From G020354085 sp964629975 (GTDB taxonomy: Bacteria > Pseudomonadota > Gammaproteobacteria > Acidiferrobacterales > Sulfurifustaceae), in the NCBI GenBank assembly GCA_964629975.1, contig CAZVUN010000100.1, forward strand, positions 1 to 11,449: a stretch of 11,449 nucleotides of DNA, given 5' to 3'. Below the pieces are notes generated by a model. The model did no database searches. It saw nothing but the letters and a program-made list of their open reading frames with translations, and was not told where the DNA came from. The translations under genes and the position numbers were made by a program. Positions 1 to 7,087 of the stretch are shown one piece after another. The stretch's first letter is position 1. The number at the start of each line of letters is the position of its first letter.

Positions 1-700
1 ACGCAAACCGCACGCCGACGCTCTTGCCGATCCAGTTGGCCTGCATGGCGCGCACCCGTTCCGGCCATTCCGTGAGCTGCTCGAGATCGGCGAGCAGCTC
101 CTCGGCGTACTTCGTGATCGCGAGGTAGTACATCGGGATCTCGCGCTTCTCGACCACCGCGCCGGTGCGCCAGCCGCGCCCGTCGATCACCTGCTCGTTG
201 GCGAGTACGGTCTGGTCGACCGGGTCCCAGTTGACGGTGCCGGTCTTCTTGTAGGCGATGCCCTTCTCCAGCATGCGCAGGAACAGCCACTGGTTCCACT
301 TGTAGTACTCGGGCTTGCAGGTGGCGAGCTCGCGATCCCAGTCGATGGCAAAGCCCAGCGACTGGAGCTGCTTCTTCATGTAGGCGATGTTGTCGTAGGT
401 CCACTTAGCCGGCGGCACGCCGTTGGCCATGGCCGCGTTCTCGGCCGGCAGGCCGAACGCGTCCCAGCCCATCGGTTGCAGCACGTTGTACCCGTGCATG
501 CGCATGAAGCGCGTCAATACGTCGCCGATCGTGTAGTTGCGCACATGCCCCATGTGCAGCTTGCCCGAGGGGTACGGAAACATGGACAGGCAGTAGTACT
601 TGGGACGCGCCGGGTCCTCGACGGCCCGGAAGGATTGGTGGGTGGCCCAGTACGCCTGGGCGTCTTGCTCTACTTGCTGGGGGAGGTAACGCTCATCCAT
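1..700 (-). CDS. leuS: Leucyl-tRNA synthetase, N-terminal part (partial)
   Basis: Class I aminoacyl-tRNA synthetase that charges tRNA-Leu with leucine in the cytoplasm. About 233 codons are present; the gene runs off the left edge, so the rest of the editing domain, KMSKS and the anticodon-binding part are outside. The translation begins MDERYLPQQVEQDAQAYW and carries the HIGH signature as HMGH at residues 49-52 (context YPSGKLHMGHVRNY), then GWDAFGLPAENAA (78-90) and NWDPVDQTVLANEQVIDG (157-174), all LeuS hallmarks. The zinc-module cysteines found near here in E. coli LeuS (NWCPNDQ, GCCWRC) are replaced by Asp, Arg/Gly and Thr/Gly, so this copy probably lacks that zinc site; other LeuS proteins do too. 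The start is the ATG at 700-698, the only one giving the family N-terminus. No strong Shine-Dalgarno is visible. It lies downstream of the lnt cluster on the same strand, but a plus-strand gene intervenes. Confidence 0.97.
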   Translation of the reverse strand, partial: MDERYLPQQVEQDAQAYWATHQSFRAVEDPARPKYYCLSMFPYPSGKLHMGHVRNYTIGDVLTRFMRMHGYNVLQPMGWDAFGLPAENAAMANGVPPAKWTYDNIAYMKKQLQSLGFAIDWDRELATCKPEYYKWNQWLFLRMLEKGIAYKKTGTVNWDPVDQTVLANEQVIDGRGWRTGAVVEKREIPMYYLAITKYAEELLADLEQLTEWPERVRAMQANWIGKSVGVRFA

Positions 701-1034
701 CGGCTGCCGCTCGGGCCAACATCAAGGAGTTGCAGAGGATACACTATGCGGGCGGGCGGCGACCACGCGCCGCGCCGCAGCGACGTTCGCCGCGCGGGCT
801 GCTGCTGGCGCGTCGCCGGCAAGAGGCGTAGCGTAACCGGTGTCGGCGGTTACCGCGTCCGGCGCCTCCCACCACATGACTTGCTCGCGGTTTCGGGCAA
901 GCTGACGCGTGCGCCCGGAAAAAGAAGGCGAAACATCGATCACGCGCTTTCCACCGGCCGTTGTTTCTCCCGTCTGCCGAACGCCCGCATCGATGGCGGG
1001 GCGAACCATCCGTGACCGCAAGGAGGTTCACACC
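701..1034. other. Divergent intergenic gap without a gene
   Basis: This 334-base stretch separates leuS (minus) from the exported-protein gene (plus). Open frames across it have low-complexity Arg/Ala-rich translations and no family resemblance, so I read it as noncoding. It must hold the leuS 5' region and the promoter of the plus-strand gene, but I see no convincing -35/-10 pair. A small inverted repeat, GTAACCG at 833-839 with CGGTTAC at 847-853, is the only structure noted. Confidence 0.6.
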
Positions 1035-1037
1035 AGG
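1020..1037 (+). promoter_or_regulatory. Strong Shine-Dalgarno facing an AGG codon
   Basis: AAGGAGG at 1020-1026 is a near-perfect Shine-Dalgarno. Eight bases later, the ideal distance, stands AGG (1035-1037) rather than ATG. Translation from this point gives RRIVAFCLGAFCLVATTTRA-AEP, a textbook signal peptide if the first residue were Met. I infer that the start codon was ATG and has changed at position 1036. A weaker site, AGGAGA at 1035-1040, could serve the GTG at 1047. Confidence 0.6.
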
Positions 1038-1046
1038 AGACGCATC

Positions 1047-1529
1047 GTGGCGTTCTGCCTGGGCGCGTTCTGCCTCGTCGCCACGACGACACGGGCCGCT
1101 GAGCCCGAGCACAACATCATCATTGCCCTTGACGCCAAGCGTCAGGCGATCACCGCCGTCAATTTCGCCAGCGGCAAGGAGTTCAAGTTCACCGTCAAGG
1201 ACGCTGCCGTGTTCAAGAGCGCCAGGCTATGCGAGAACTTCGAAGCACCCATCGGCGAGATGAAGAAGAACGCGGCGTTCGCTGCCGATTTCGGCAACGC
1301 CGATCCGAAGAAACCCTGTCGCACGCTGACGAGCGAAATCGGCGGCGCCGGGCAGGTGCTCGGGATCCGGCCACATGCCAAGCACGAAGGCGTGACGTTT
1401 ATCCTCACGGAGCGCAAGCGCACAAGCGGTGACCGGGTCACCGCCACGTATCTGTACGGCAACGCCGGCCCCAGGATGGAGATAAGAAACGAACGGGTCG
1501 ACCGGATCTCCAAGGCCACCCTAAGTTGA
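1047..1529 (+). CDS. Unrecognised exported protein, probably damaged
   Basis: I do not recognise this family. The frame is clearly coding (GC-rich third positions). It encodes a hydrophobic signal segment AFCLGAFCLVATTTRA followed by a likely cleavage before AEPEHN, so the mature protein should be periplasmic. The mature part looks like alternating beta strands (NIIIALDAKRQAITAVNFASG, VTFILTERKR, VTATYLYGNAG) and has two cysteines (LCENF, KPCRTL) that could form a disulfide. The natural start was probably at 1035, where AGG replaces ATG. The listed GTG at 1047 has AGGAGA six bases upstream and would work, but it drops the positive Arg residues expected before the hydrophobic core. An ATG at 993 is in frame but has no ribosome-binding site and gives an overlong n-region. 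The TGA at 1527-1529 is probably premature, because coding continues in another frame. Confidence 0.6.
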   Translation: MAFCLGAFCLVATTTRAAEPEHNIIIALDAKRQAITAVNFASGKEFKFTVKDAAVFKSARLCENFEAPIGEMKKNAAFAADFGNADPKKPCRTLTSEIGGAGQVLGIRPHAKHEGVTFILTERKRTSGDRVTATYLYGNAGPRMEIRNERVDRISKATLS

Positions 1530-1752
1530 CGGCGCAAGCAAGACGCAACACCACGTCGTGCGCGTGAAGAACCCCGGCCGCGGCGACTCCTGGCTCATGG
1601 CCGACCACGGGCAGGCGAGCTCGACCGTCACCGTCGGCACGAACAGCATCCTCAGAACCTGGATGAAGTTCACCGCACCGGCGGGAGACAGGGCGACGCT
1701 GTATGTGCCCGGGGCAAGTGCGCCGTTCGAGGACATGCCGATCGCGAAGTGA
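1525..1752 (+). pseudogene. Out-of-frame C-terminal extension of the exported protein
   Basis: This frame, shifted +1 relative to the preceding gene, is open from 1525 to a TGA at 1750-1752. Its third positions are overwhelmingly G or C. It reads DGASKTQHHVVRVKNPGRGD, then SWLMADHGQ, VTVGTNSILRTWMKF, and ends GASAPFEDMPIAK, protein-like throughout. The only possible starts (such as GTG at 1558) lack a ribosome-binding site and fall inside the coherent sequence. It begins exactly where the upstream frame stops. Deleting one base at about 1526-1527 joins ATLS to DGASKTQ and gives a single protein of about 239 residues counted from 1035. I read it as the C-terminal third of that gene, separated by a one-base insertion. 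The alternative is a separate small gene, or a sequencing error. I recognise no domain. Confidence 0.6.
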
Positions 1753-1818
1753 TCAAGCGCCGGGTCGGCCCGCCGCGCTGACCGTGGCCGGCGGTGCGCC
1801 GTCACAGCGCTGCGGCAT

Positions 1819-2445
1819 TCAGCAACCGCTCGAGGCGCTCCAGGAGCCGCTGCCGGCGCTGCTGCCCATGACGTACACGCAACCGCCGCTGCCGCCGGCA
1901 CCGATTCCCGTCAGCTCGTTGCGGTACATCCACGACTTTCCGCCGCCGCGCGCGGCCGCGGCCTGCTGCGCGAGAGAGGCAAGATTCCACTGCGCGGGAC
2001 CGTTTTCATAGCCGGCATTGCCTTGGGCGTCCAGCCAGTATCGTCCCGGCAGAATCGGATAGACGATCTGCGACAGCGCCGCCACGTCCTGCGGGTGCAG
2101 CTCGCGCCCGTTGATGAACACTCCCGTGAGATTACCCTGCCCGCCGCCCGAGGCGTCGGCACGCAGCGCGCCGCCGAGCTTAAGCCCCGGATGAATCTGC
2201 CCGAGCGCCGCTCCGCCCTCCATTCCCCAGGCGCCCGAGACCTTGTCATACCAGTAACGCCCGTCGAGGATGCGCACCCGATAGGTCTTCTCCAGCGCCG
2301 CCACGTCCTTGGGATCAAGCGCGACACGATTGAGGTACACGGCGCGCACCGCGCCGGGCGTCGCGGGCGGCGGGTCGGCCGCGGGCAAGGCGAGCGGCCA
2401 CACGGGCAGCAGTAACAGCAAGATGTGAGGTGGCAGGCGCAACAT
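1819..2445 (-). CDS. Secreted protein with two GRYW repeats
   Basis: This is a 208-residue exported protein of unknown function. The start ATG at 2445-2443 is set by a perfect AAGGAGGT (complement of 2451-2458) six bases upstream, so a longer in-frame reading from 2481 is rejected. Residues 1-22 form a signal peptide (MLRLPPHILLLLLPVWPLALPA, then ADPPP). The body holds an internal duplication. Repeat 1 at about 36-78 runs from VYLNRVALDPKDVAALEKTY to DGRYWYDKVSGAWGMEGG. Repeat 2 at about 109-150 runs from VFINGRELHPQDVAAL to PGRYWLDAQGNAGYENGP. Shared positions include V-x-[LI]-N-[RG], [DE]L-type spacing, DVAAL and GRYW. A Gly/Ser-rich tail (GGSGG, SSAGSGSWSASSGC) ends in Cys. Proteins with a GRYWLD-x-x-GN-x-G-x-E-G motif are familiar as hypothetical proteins in Proteobacteria, but I know no function. 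It follows skp by 146 bases and may have its own promoter. Confidence 0.85.
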   Translation of the reverse strand: MLRLPPHILLLLLPVWPLALPAADPPPATPGAVRAVYLNRVALDPKDVAALEKTYRVRILDGRYWYDKVSGAWGMEGGAALGQIHPGLKLGGALRADASGGGQGNLTGVFINGRELHPQDVAALSQIVYPILPGRYWLDAQGNAGYENGPAQWNLASLAQQAAAARGGGKSWMYRNELTGIGAGGSGGCVYVMGSSAGSGSWSASSGC

Positions 2446-2591
2446 GATCGACCTCCTTGCAAGGCACGCGGCCACCGGCACGACCGCTCGTCTACGCTAC
2501 GCGCAACGGGGTCGATCGCACAAGATACTGCGCCGGTGTGACGCCGCGCCTCGGGCGACGTCGAGGGTGACGCGCCTGAGCCAGCCGCGCG

Positions 2592-3122
2592 CTACTTCTT
2601 GGCGGTCTTCGCGTCGTAGGCCTTGATCACCTTGTCGGTAAGGTCGACGGACTCCTCCACGTACAGCACCGACGACTCGCCGCGCTCGTATACGATCTTG
2701 ACCTTTTCGGCCTTGGCGATCTCTTCGACGATCGGGCGGATCTCGCCCACCGCCTTGCGCGTGAACTCCTGGTCCTTCTTGCCGAGCTCGCGTTGCGCCT
2801 CCTGCGACTGCTTCTGCAGGGCGGCGAGCTTCTGCTGCATCTCATCCTGCTTTTTCTTGCGCTGCTCGTCGGTCATGAGCAGCTGTTCCTTCTCGTACGC
2901 CTCCTGCAGACCCTTGAGCTGCTGCTCCTGCTTGATGAGCTCGTCCTGCTTCTGCTTCACCAGCTTGCCCATCTCGTCTTTGACGCGCTTGCCGGCCTGG
3001 CTCTCGACCAGCACCTTGCGCATGTCGACGATGCCGACGCGGAACTTTTCCTGCGCCAGGCTGGCGCTACTCGCCGCGCCCAGCAGCGCGGCAACCGACA
3101 ATGTCACGATCCAGTGCTTCAC
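2592..3122 (-). CDS. skp: OmpH/Skp-family periplasmic chaperone
   Basis: A 176-residue periplasmic chaperone of the OmpH/Skp family; family members form trimers whose coiled-coil arms hold unfolded outer-membrane proteins on their way to the BAM complex. Residues 1-23 are a signal peptide (MKHWIVTLSVAALLGAASSASLA, then QEKFRVGIVD). KFRVGIVDMRKVLVES is the typical first beta strand. Residues of about 42-125 are charged Lys/Glu/Gln-rich heptads (the coiled-coil arms), and VKIVYERGESSVLYVEESVDLTDKVIKAYD returns to the body domain. The length is normal. The start is GTG at 3122-3120, fixed by AAGGAGA (complement of 3129-3135) six bases upstream. It lies 60 bases after lnt on the same strand, so it is probably the last or next-to-last gene of that operon. 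The usual neighbours bamA and lpxD are absent here, so this could be a second copy. Confidence 0.93.
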   Translation of the reverse strand: MKHWIVTLSVAALLGAASSASLAQEKFRVGIVDMRKVLVESQAGKRVKDEMGKLVKQKQDELIKQEQQLKGLQEAYEKEQLLMTDEQRKKKQDEMQQKLAALQKQSQEAQRELGKKDQEFTRKAVGEIRPIVEEIAKAEKVKIVYERGESSVLYVEESVDLTDKVIKAYDAKTAKK

Positions 3123-3182
3123 GACGAATCTCCTTGGGGTCTTTCGTAGGCGCGCGAGCGTACCATGCCCCCGCGCGCGCCG

Positions 3183-4691
3183 TCACCCGCCCGCGCGCCG
3201 TGCGCGCCAGGCGCCGAGTGCGGCCAGCGCGAGCGCGAGCACCACGATGGCGGCGTTGCCGGCGCGCACGTACGGGGTCGCGCCCTGCATCGGCACGACC
3301 TCGGCCATGAGCGTCTCGATCGCGAACTGGCGGCTGCGCGCCACGACCGTGCCGCGGTGATCGATGAGCGCCGACGGACCGGTATTGGCGGCGCGCAGCA
3401 TCGGCCGGCCCGCCTCGCGCGCGCGCAGCCGCGCCATCTGCAGGCGCTGGTGCGGGGCGAGCGAATCGCCGAACCACGCATCCTCGCTCACGTTGATGAG
3501 CAACCGCGCCGCCGGCAGCGCCTCGATCACCTCCTCGCCGAACGCATCCTCGTAACACACCGACACGCCGACCGGGTAACCCGCGACGCGCAGCAGCGGC
3601 TGCTCATCCGCACCGCGCGCAAAATCCGACATCGGGATCTGGAAGTTGTCGATGAGCCACTGGAACAGCCACGGCAACGGCAGGAACTCGCCGAACGGCA
3701 CCAGGTGGCGCTTGCGGTAGACGCCGTGCTCGGCACCGATGCGCACGACGCTGTTGTACACCGCGATACGGTTGCCGACCCGCTCGCTCTCGATCACGCC
3801 GGCGAGCAGCTCGGTGTCGCGCGCGCGCAGGAGCGCGCGCAGCTGCCCGAGGTAGGCGGGATCGACGCGCTCGAGATAGGTCGGGATCGCCGCCTCCGGC
3901 CACACGATCACGCGCGCGCCCTGCGCCTGCTCGGTGCGCGCGTAGTAGTGCGCCAGGATCGCGTCGCGCTCGCGCGGATTCCATTTGCGCGCGAGCGCCA
4001 CGTTGCCTTGTACCAGCGCCACGCGCACCGGCTCGCCCGCCGGCGCGACCCAGTGCGGCAGGCCGGCCAGAGCGCCGAGCAGCCACACGCCGGCGAGCGC
4101 GGCGAGCGGGCGCGCCCAGCGGCGCGACTGCCACGCGGCCGCCAGCAACCCCGCGCTCACGGCGGTCGCGAGGCTCACGCCGTACACGCCGAGCCACGGC
4201 GCAAACCCGGCGAGCGGCGTGTCGACCTGGCTGTAGCCCAGGTTGAGCCAGGGAAACCCCGTCAGCAGCCAGCCGCGCAACCACTCGGCGAGCGTCCACA
4301 GCGCCGGCAGCACAAGGACAAGCGCCGCTGCGCCGCGGGCGCGCACCGCGCGCGCCTGCAGCCAGCCGAGCAGCGCCGGGTAGAGCGCGAGCCCCGCGCA
4401 CAGCAGTGCCACGGTGAAGGCGGCGAGTGGCACCGGCATGTTGCCGAAGGTGTGCAGGCTCACGTACACCCACGACACGCCGACCCCGAACATGCCGAAA
4501 CCGAACAGGAAGCCGCGCCACGCTGCGCGCGCGGGCGAGGCCTCGCGCCACAGCACAAAGAGCAGCGCGAGCGCGAGGATCGGCAGCGGGAACAGGGCGA
4601 ACGGCGCGAAGCCGAGCGGCAGGAGCGCGCCGGCGGCGAGGGCCACGGCGTCGGCCGCGGCCGGGGACAGGCGCCGCGGACTAGCCGCCAC
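3183..4691 (-). CDS. lnt: Apolipoprotein N-acyltransferase
   Basis: An inner-membrane enzyme that transfers an acyl chain from phospholipid to the N-terminal diacylglyceryl-cysteine of lipoproteins, the last step of lipoprotein maturation before Lol sorting. The 502-residue product has about six hydrophobic segments in residues 14-210, a periplasmic carbon-nitrogen hydrolase domain at about 222-470, and a final membrane segment (AAIVVLALALAALGAW). The nitrilase-type catalytic triad is visible: Glu266 in VIVWPEAAIP, Lys327 in YRKRHLVPFGEF and Cys379 in GVSVCYEDAF, matching E267/K335/C387 of the E. coli enzyme. The start is GTG at 4691-4689, overlapping the corC stop by 11 bases, which implies translational coupling; no clear Shine-Dalgarno is present. 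The gene order corC–lnt is the conserved one. Confidence 0.97.
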   Translation of the reverse strand: MAASPRRLSPAAADAVALAAGALLPLGFAPFALFPLPILALALLFVLWREASPARAAWRGFLFGFGMFGVGVSWVYVSLHTFGNMPVPLAAFTVALLCAGLALYPALLGWLQARAVRARGAAALVLVLPALWTLAEWLRGWLLTGFPWLNLGYSQVDTPLAGFAPWLGVYGVSLATAVSAGLLAAAWQSRRWARPLAALAGVWLLGALAGLPHWVAPAGEPVRVALVQGNVALARKWNPRERDAILAHYYARTEQAQGARVIVWPEAAIPTYLERVDPAYLGQLRALLRARDTELLAGVIESERVGNRIAVYNSVVRIGAEHGVYRKRHLVPFGEFLPLPWLFQWLIDNFQIPMSDFARGADEQPLLRVAGYPVGVSVCYEDAFGEEVIEALPAARLLINVSEDAWFGDSLAPHQRLQMARLRAREAGRPMLRAANTGPSALIDHRGTVVARSRQFAIETLMAEVVPMQGATPYVRAGNAAIVVLALALAALGAWRARRAGG

Positions 4692-5580
4692 TGCCCGCGG
4701 AGGAAGCCGGCGCCACGTTGATCTTGAGCAGATGCAGGCGCCGGCTGTCGGCGCGCAGCACCTCGACGCGCAACCCGTCGAGCTCGAACTTCTCCCCGCG
4801 CCGCGGTACGTGTCCGACCGTGGCCATCACGTAGCCGCCGATGGTCTCGATGCCGTCGCGCGCGAACGCGGTCTTGAAGCGCGCGTTGACGTCCTCGAGC
4901 GGGGCGAGCGCCTTGACCACGAACTCGCCGGGCGCGACCTCGACGATCTGCGTGTCCTCGCCCTCGATGTCGTGCTCGTCCTTGATCTCGCCGACAATCT
5001 GCTCGAGCACGTCTTCGATCGTGACCAGTCCCGCCACCCCGCCGTACTCATCGACCACGATCGCCATGTGGTTGCGCGAGGCGCGAAACTCGCGCAACAA
5101 CACGTTCAGGCGCTTCGACTCCGGCACGAACACCGCCGGGCGCAGCATGTCGGCGAGCCGGAACTGGGCGCGGCGCTTCTTGTCGAGCTGGAAGTAGCGC
5201 AGCAGGTCCTTGGCGAGCAGGATGCCGACGACCTTGTCCTTGTCGCCGTCGATTACCGGATAGCGCGAGTGCCCGGACTCGATCACCATCGGCAGGTAGG
5301 TCTCGGGCGGCAGGTTCTTGTCGACCACGTCCATCTGTGCGCGCGGCACCATGATGTCGCGCACCTTCATCTCGGCGGTTGCGAGCACGCCCTCCATCAT
5401 GTCGAGCGCGTCACGCTCGAGGAGCCCGCGGCGCTGCGCATCGCGCAGCACCTCGATCAGCTCCTCGCGCGTACCCGGCTCGCCGAGCAGCGCCTGGCTG
5501 ATGCGGTCGAGCAGGGAACGCGCGGGCGTACTGGGGGGTTCGGCGGTTTCGCTGTTGGCAGCGGTCTTGTCGTCGTTCAT
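4681..5580 (-). CDS. corC: CorC/YbeX-type CBS-domain protein
   Basis: A 299-residue soluble protein of the CorC/HlyC family (YbeX in E. coli). It was named for cobalt/magnesium efflux together with CorA, and more recent work links it to ribosome metabolism in this operon; the exact activity is unsettled. Residues of about 67-190 hold the paired CBS domains: VRDIMVPRAQMDVVDKNL, then SGHSRYPVIDGDKDKVVGIL, then AVFVPESKRLNVLLREFRAS and MAIVVDEYGGVAGLVTIEDV. The C-terminal CorC_HlyC domain follows (DEHDIEGED, GIETIGGYVMATVGHVPRRG, LDGLRVEVLRADSRRLHLLK). No membrane segments are present, unlike the long HlyC/CorC (CNNM-like) proteins. The start is ATG at 5580-5578, 19 bases after the ybeY stop. 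The end overlaps the lnt start. Confidence 0.96.
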   Translation of the reverse strand: MNDDKTAANSETAEPPSTPARSLLDRISQALLGEPGTREELIEVLRDAQRRGLLERDALDMMEGVLATAEMKVRDIMVPRAQMDVVDKNLPPETYLPMVIESGHSRYPVIDGDKDKVVGILLAKDLLRYFQLDKKRRAQFRLADMLRPAVFVPESKRLNVLLREFRASRNHMAIVVDEYGGVAGLVTIEDVLEQIVGEIKDEHDIEGEDTQIVEVAPGEFVVKALAPLEDVNARFKTAFARDGIETIGGYVMATVGHVPRRGEKFELDGLRVEVLRADSRRLHLLKINVAPASSAGSGG

Positions 5581-5599
5581 GGCAGGATGTGCCGGATCG

Positions 5600-6052
5600 T
5601 CACGCGTACGGGTTGGGGAAGCCGAGCGCCTTCAGGGTGCGCACCTCGCGCCGTTCCATGACGGCGGCGTCCTTGTCGTTGTCGTGATCGTAGCCGCGCA
5701 GGTGCAGTATACCGTGCACCACCAGGTGCGCCCAATGCGCCGCCTCGGCCTTGTCCTGCGCGCGCGCCTCGCGCCGCACCAGCGGAGCGCAGATCACGAC
5801 GTCGCCGAGCAGATCGCTGCGCGCCCCCGGGGGCTGCTCGAACGGGAAGGACAACACGTTGGTCGGGCCGGGCTTGCCGCGGTAGCGCCGGTTCAGGCGC
5901 GCGCTCTCGGCCGTATCCACGATGTGCAGGTCGAGCGCCACCTGCGCCCGGCGCACGCCGCTCAGGGCCGCGCGCGCATAGCGCCGCAGCGCGGCGGCGC
6001 TCGGGACGCCGCGCGCGCGACTGGCGCAGCGCACGGCCAGGCGCAACCTCAT
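5600..6052 (-). CDS. ybeY: Endoribonuclease YbeY
   Basis: A zinc-dependent single-strand endoribonuclease needed for 16S rRNA 3'-end maturation and 70S ribosome quality control. At 150 residues it has normal length. The zinc-binding signature HGILHLRGYDH supplies His113, His117 and His123, and the conserved RGKPGPTNVLSFPFE (58-72) and DLLGDVVI (80-87) precede it. The start ATG at 6052-6050 overlaps the phoH stop in a 4-base ATGA arrangement with a GAGGGG purine stretch just upstream, so translation is probably coupled to phoH. Its position between phoH and corC is the conserved one. Confidence 0.97.
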   Translation of the reverse strand: MRLRLAVRCASRARGVPSAAALRRYARAALSGVRRAQVALDLHIVDTAESARLNRRYRGKPGPTNVLSFPFEQPPGARSDLLGDVVICAPLVRREARAQDKAEAAHWAHLVVHGILHLRGYDHDNDKDAAVMERREVRTLKALGFPNPYA

Positions 6053-7032
6053 GGCCCCTCGCCCTCGTGCGCCGCGCGCGCGTGCGCCTCATAGGCCTCG
6101 ACGATGCGCTGCACCAGCGCGTGGCGCACCACGTCGTGATGCGTGAAGTGCGTGAAGGTGATGCCCTCGACACCCTTCAGCACCTCGATCGCCTGCCTGA
6201 GGCCGGACACCTGCCCGCGCTTGAGGTCGACCTGGGTGATGTCGCCGGTGATCACCGCCGTGGTGCCGAAACCGATGCGCGTCAGGAACATCTTCATCTG
6301 CTCGGCGGTGGTGTTCTGCGCCTCGTCGAGAATGATGAACGACTCGTTCAACGTTCGGCCGCGCATGTAGGCGAGCGGCGCGAGCTCGATCACGTTGCGC
6401 TCGAGCAGGCGCACGACCTTCTCCGAACCGAGCATCTCGTGCAGCGCGTCGTACAGCGGCCGCAGGTAGGGGTCGATCTTCTGCTCGAGCGCCCCGGGCA
6501 GGAAGCCGAGGCGTTCGCCGGCCTCCACCACCGGCCGCACCAGCACGATGCGGCTCACGCGGTTGTTCTCGAGCGCATCGACCGCACACGCCACCGCCAG
6601 GTAGGTCTTGCCGGTGCCGGCCGGGCCGACGCCGAAGTTGATGTCGTGCGTGAGGATCGCGCGGATGTAGTCGCGCTGGTGCTCGTGCATCGGCTGCACC
6701 ACGCGCTTCGGGGTGCGGATCGCGAGCGGCGGTTCCGCGCCGCGCACCTCGGCGCGCAGCGCGACGTGCTGCAGGGCGCTGTGCACGGTGGCGGCGGTCA
6801 GCAGCTCGCGCCCGGCGGTCGCCGTATAGAGCTCGGAGATGAACTGCTCGGCGCGCCGGCGCGCGTCGCTCTTGCCGGCGACGCGGAACTGGTGGCCGCG
6901 GTTGCTGATCTCGACGCCCAGGTACTCCTCGATCTGGCGCAGGTGCTCATCGTGCGGGCCGCAGAGATTGGCCAGCCGGCGGGTGTCCGCGGGGGCGAGC
7001 GTGAACTCGGTGTGCGTGCGTCGGGCGCTCAA
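6049..7032 (-). CDS. ybeZ: PhoH-family ATPase (YbeZ)
   Basis: A 327-residue P-loop ATPase of the PhoH family, the partner of YbeY encoded next to it and thought to act in RNA/ribosome metabolism as a helicase-like ATPase. The N-terminal region of about 20-75 is the KH-like/PhoH N-domain (LCGPHDEHLRQIEEYLGVEI). The ATPase domain contains Walker A GVGPAGTGKT (134-143), LVRPVVEAGERLGFLPG (164-180), PLAYMRGRTLNESF (219-232), Walker B FIILDEAQN (232-240) and a sensor-like VITGDITQVDL. The start is TTG at 7032-7030, supported by alignment of the first residues (TEFTLAPADTRRLANLCGP) with YbeZ. No good Shine-Dalgarno is seen and the next stop upstream is close, so a rare start codon is the best choice. 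It lies 55 bases after miaB and overlaps ybeY by 4 bases. Confidence 0.95.
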   Translation of the reverse strand: MSARRTHTEFTLAPADTRRLANLCGPHDEHLRQIEEYLGVEISNRGHQFRVAGKSDARRRAEQFISELYTATAGRELLTAATVHSALQHVALRAEVRGAEPPLAIRTPKRVVQPMHEHQRDYIRAILTHDINFGVGPAGTGKTYLAVACAVDALENNRVSRIVLVRPVVEAGERLGFLPGALEQKIDPYLRPLYDALHEMLGSEKVVRLLERNVIELAPLAYMRGRTLNESFIILDEAQNTTAEQMKMFLTRIGFGTTAVITGDITQVDLKRGQVSGLRQAIEVLKGVEGITFTHFTHHDVVRHALVQRIVEAYEAHARAAHEGEGP

Positions 7033-7087
7033 CGTTGGCGAAGACAGGATCGGTCAGCGATCAGTACACAGAATTGCCGCGGGCGAA

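Noticed and set aside
476..1015. 179-codon plus-strand frame overlapping the leuS start
   Set aside because: Half is antisense to leuS, the rest is Arg-rich noncoding sequence, and no ribosome-binding site is present.
1753..1818. Bidirectional terminator between the convergent genes
   Set aside because: Only GC-rich partial pairings without a T tract on either side; termination here may be Rho-dependent or absent.
3165..4721. 518-residue plus-strand open frame opposite lnt
   Set aside because: Arg/His/Ala-rich low-complexity translation, no family signal, fully antisense to a clear lnt with its catalytic triad; a GC-bias shadow.
4414..6094. Plus-strand open frames across corC and ybeY
   Set aside because: They cross the boundaries of several real genes and have no recognisable protein features.
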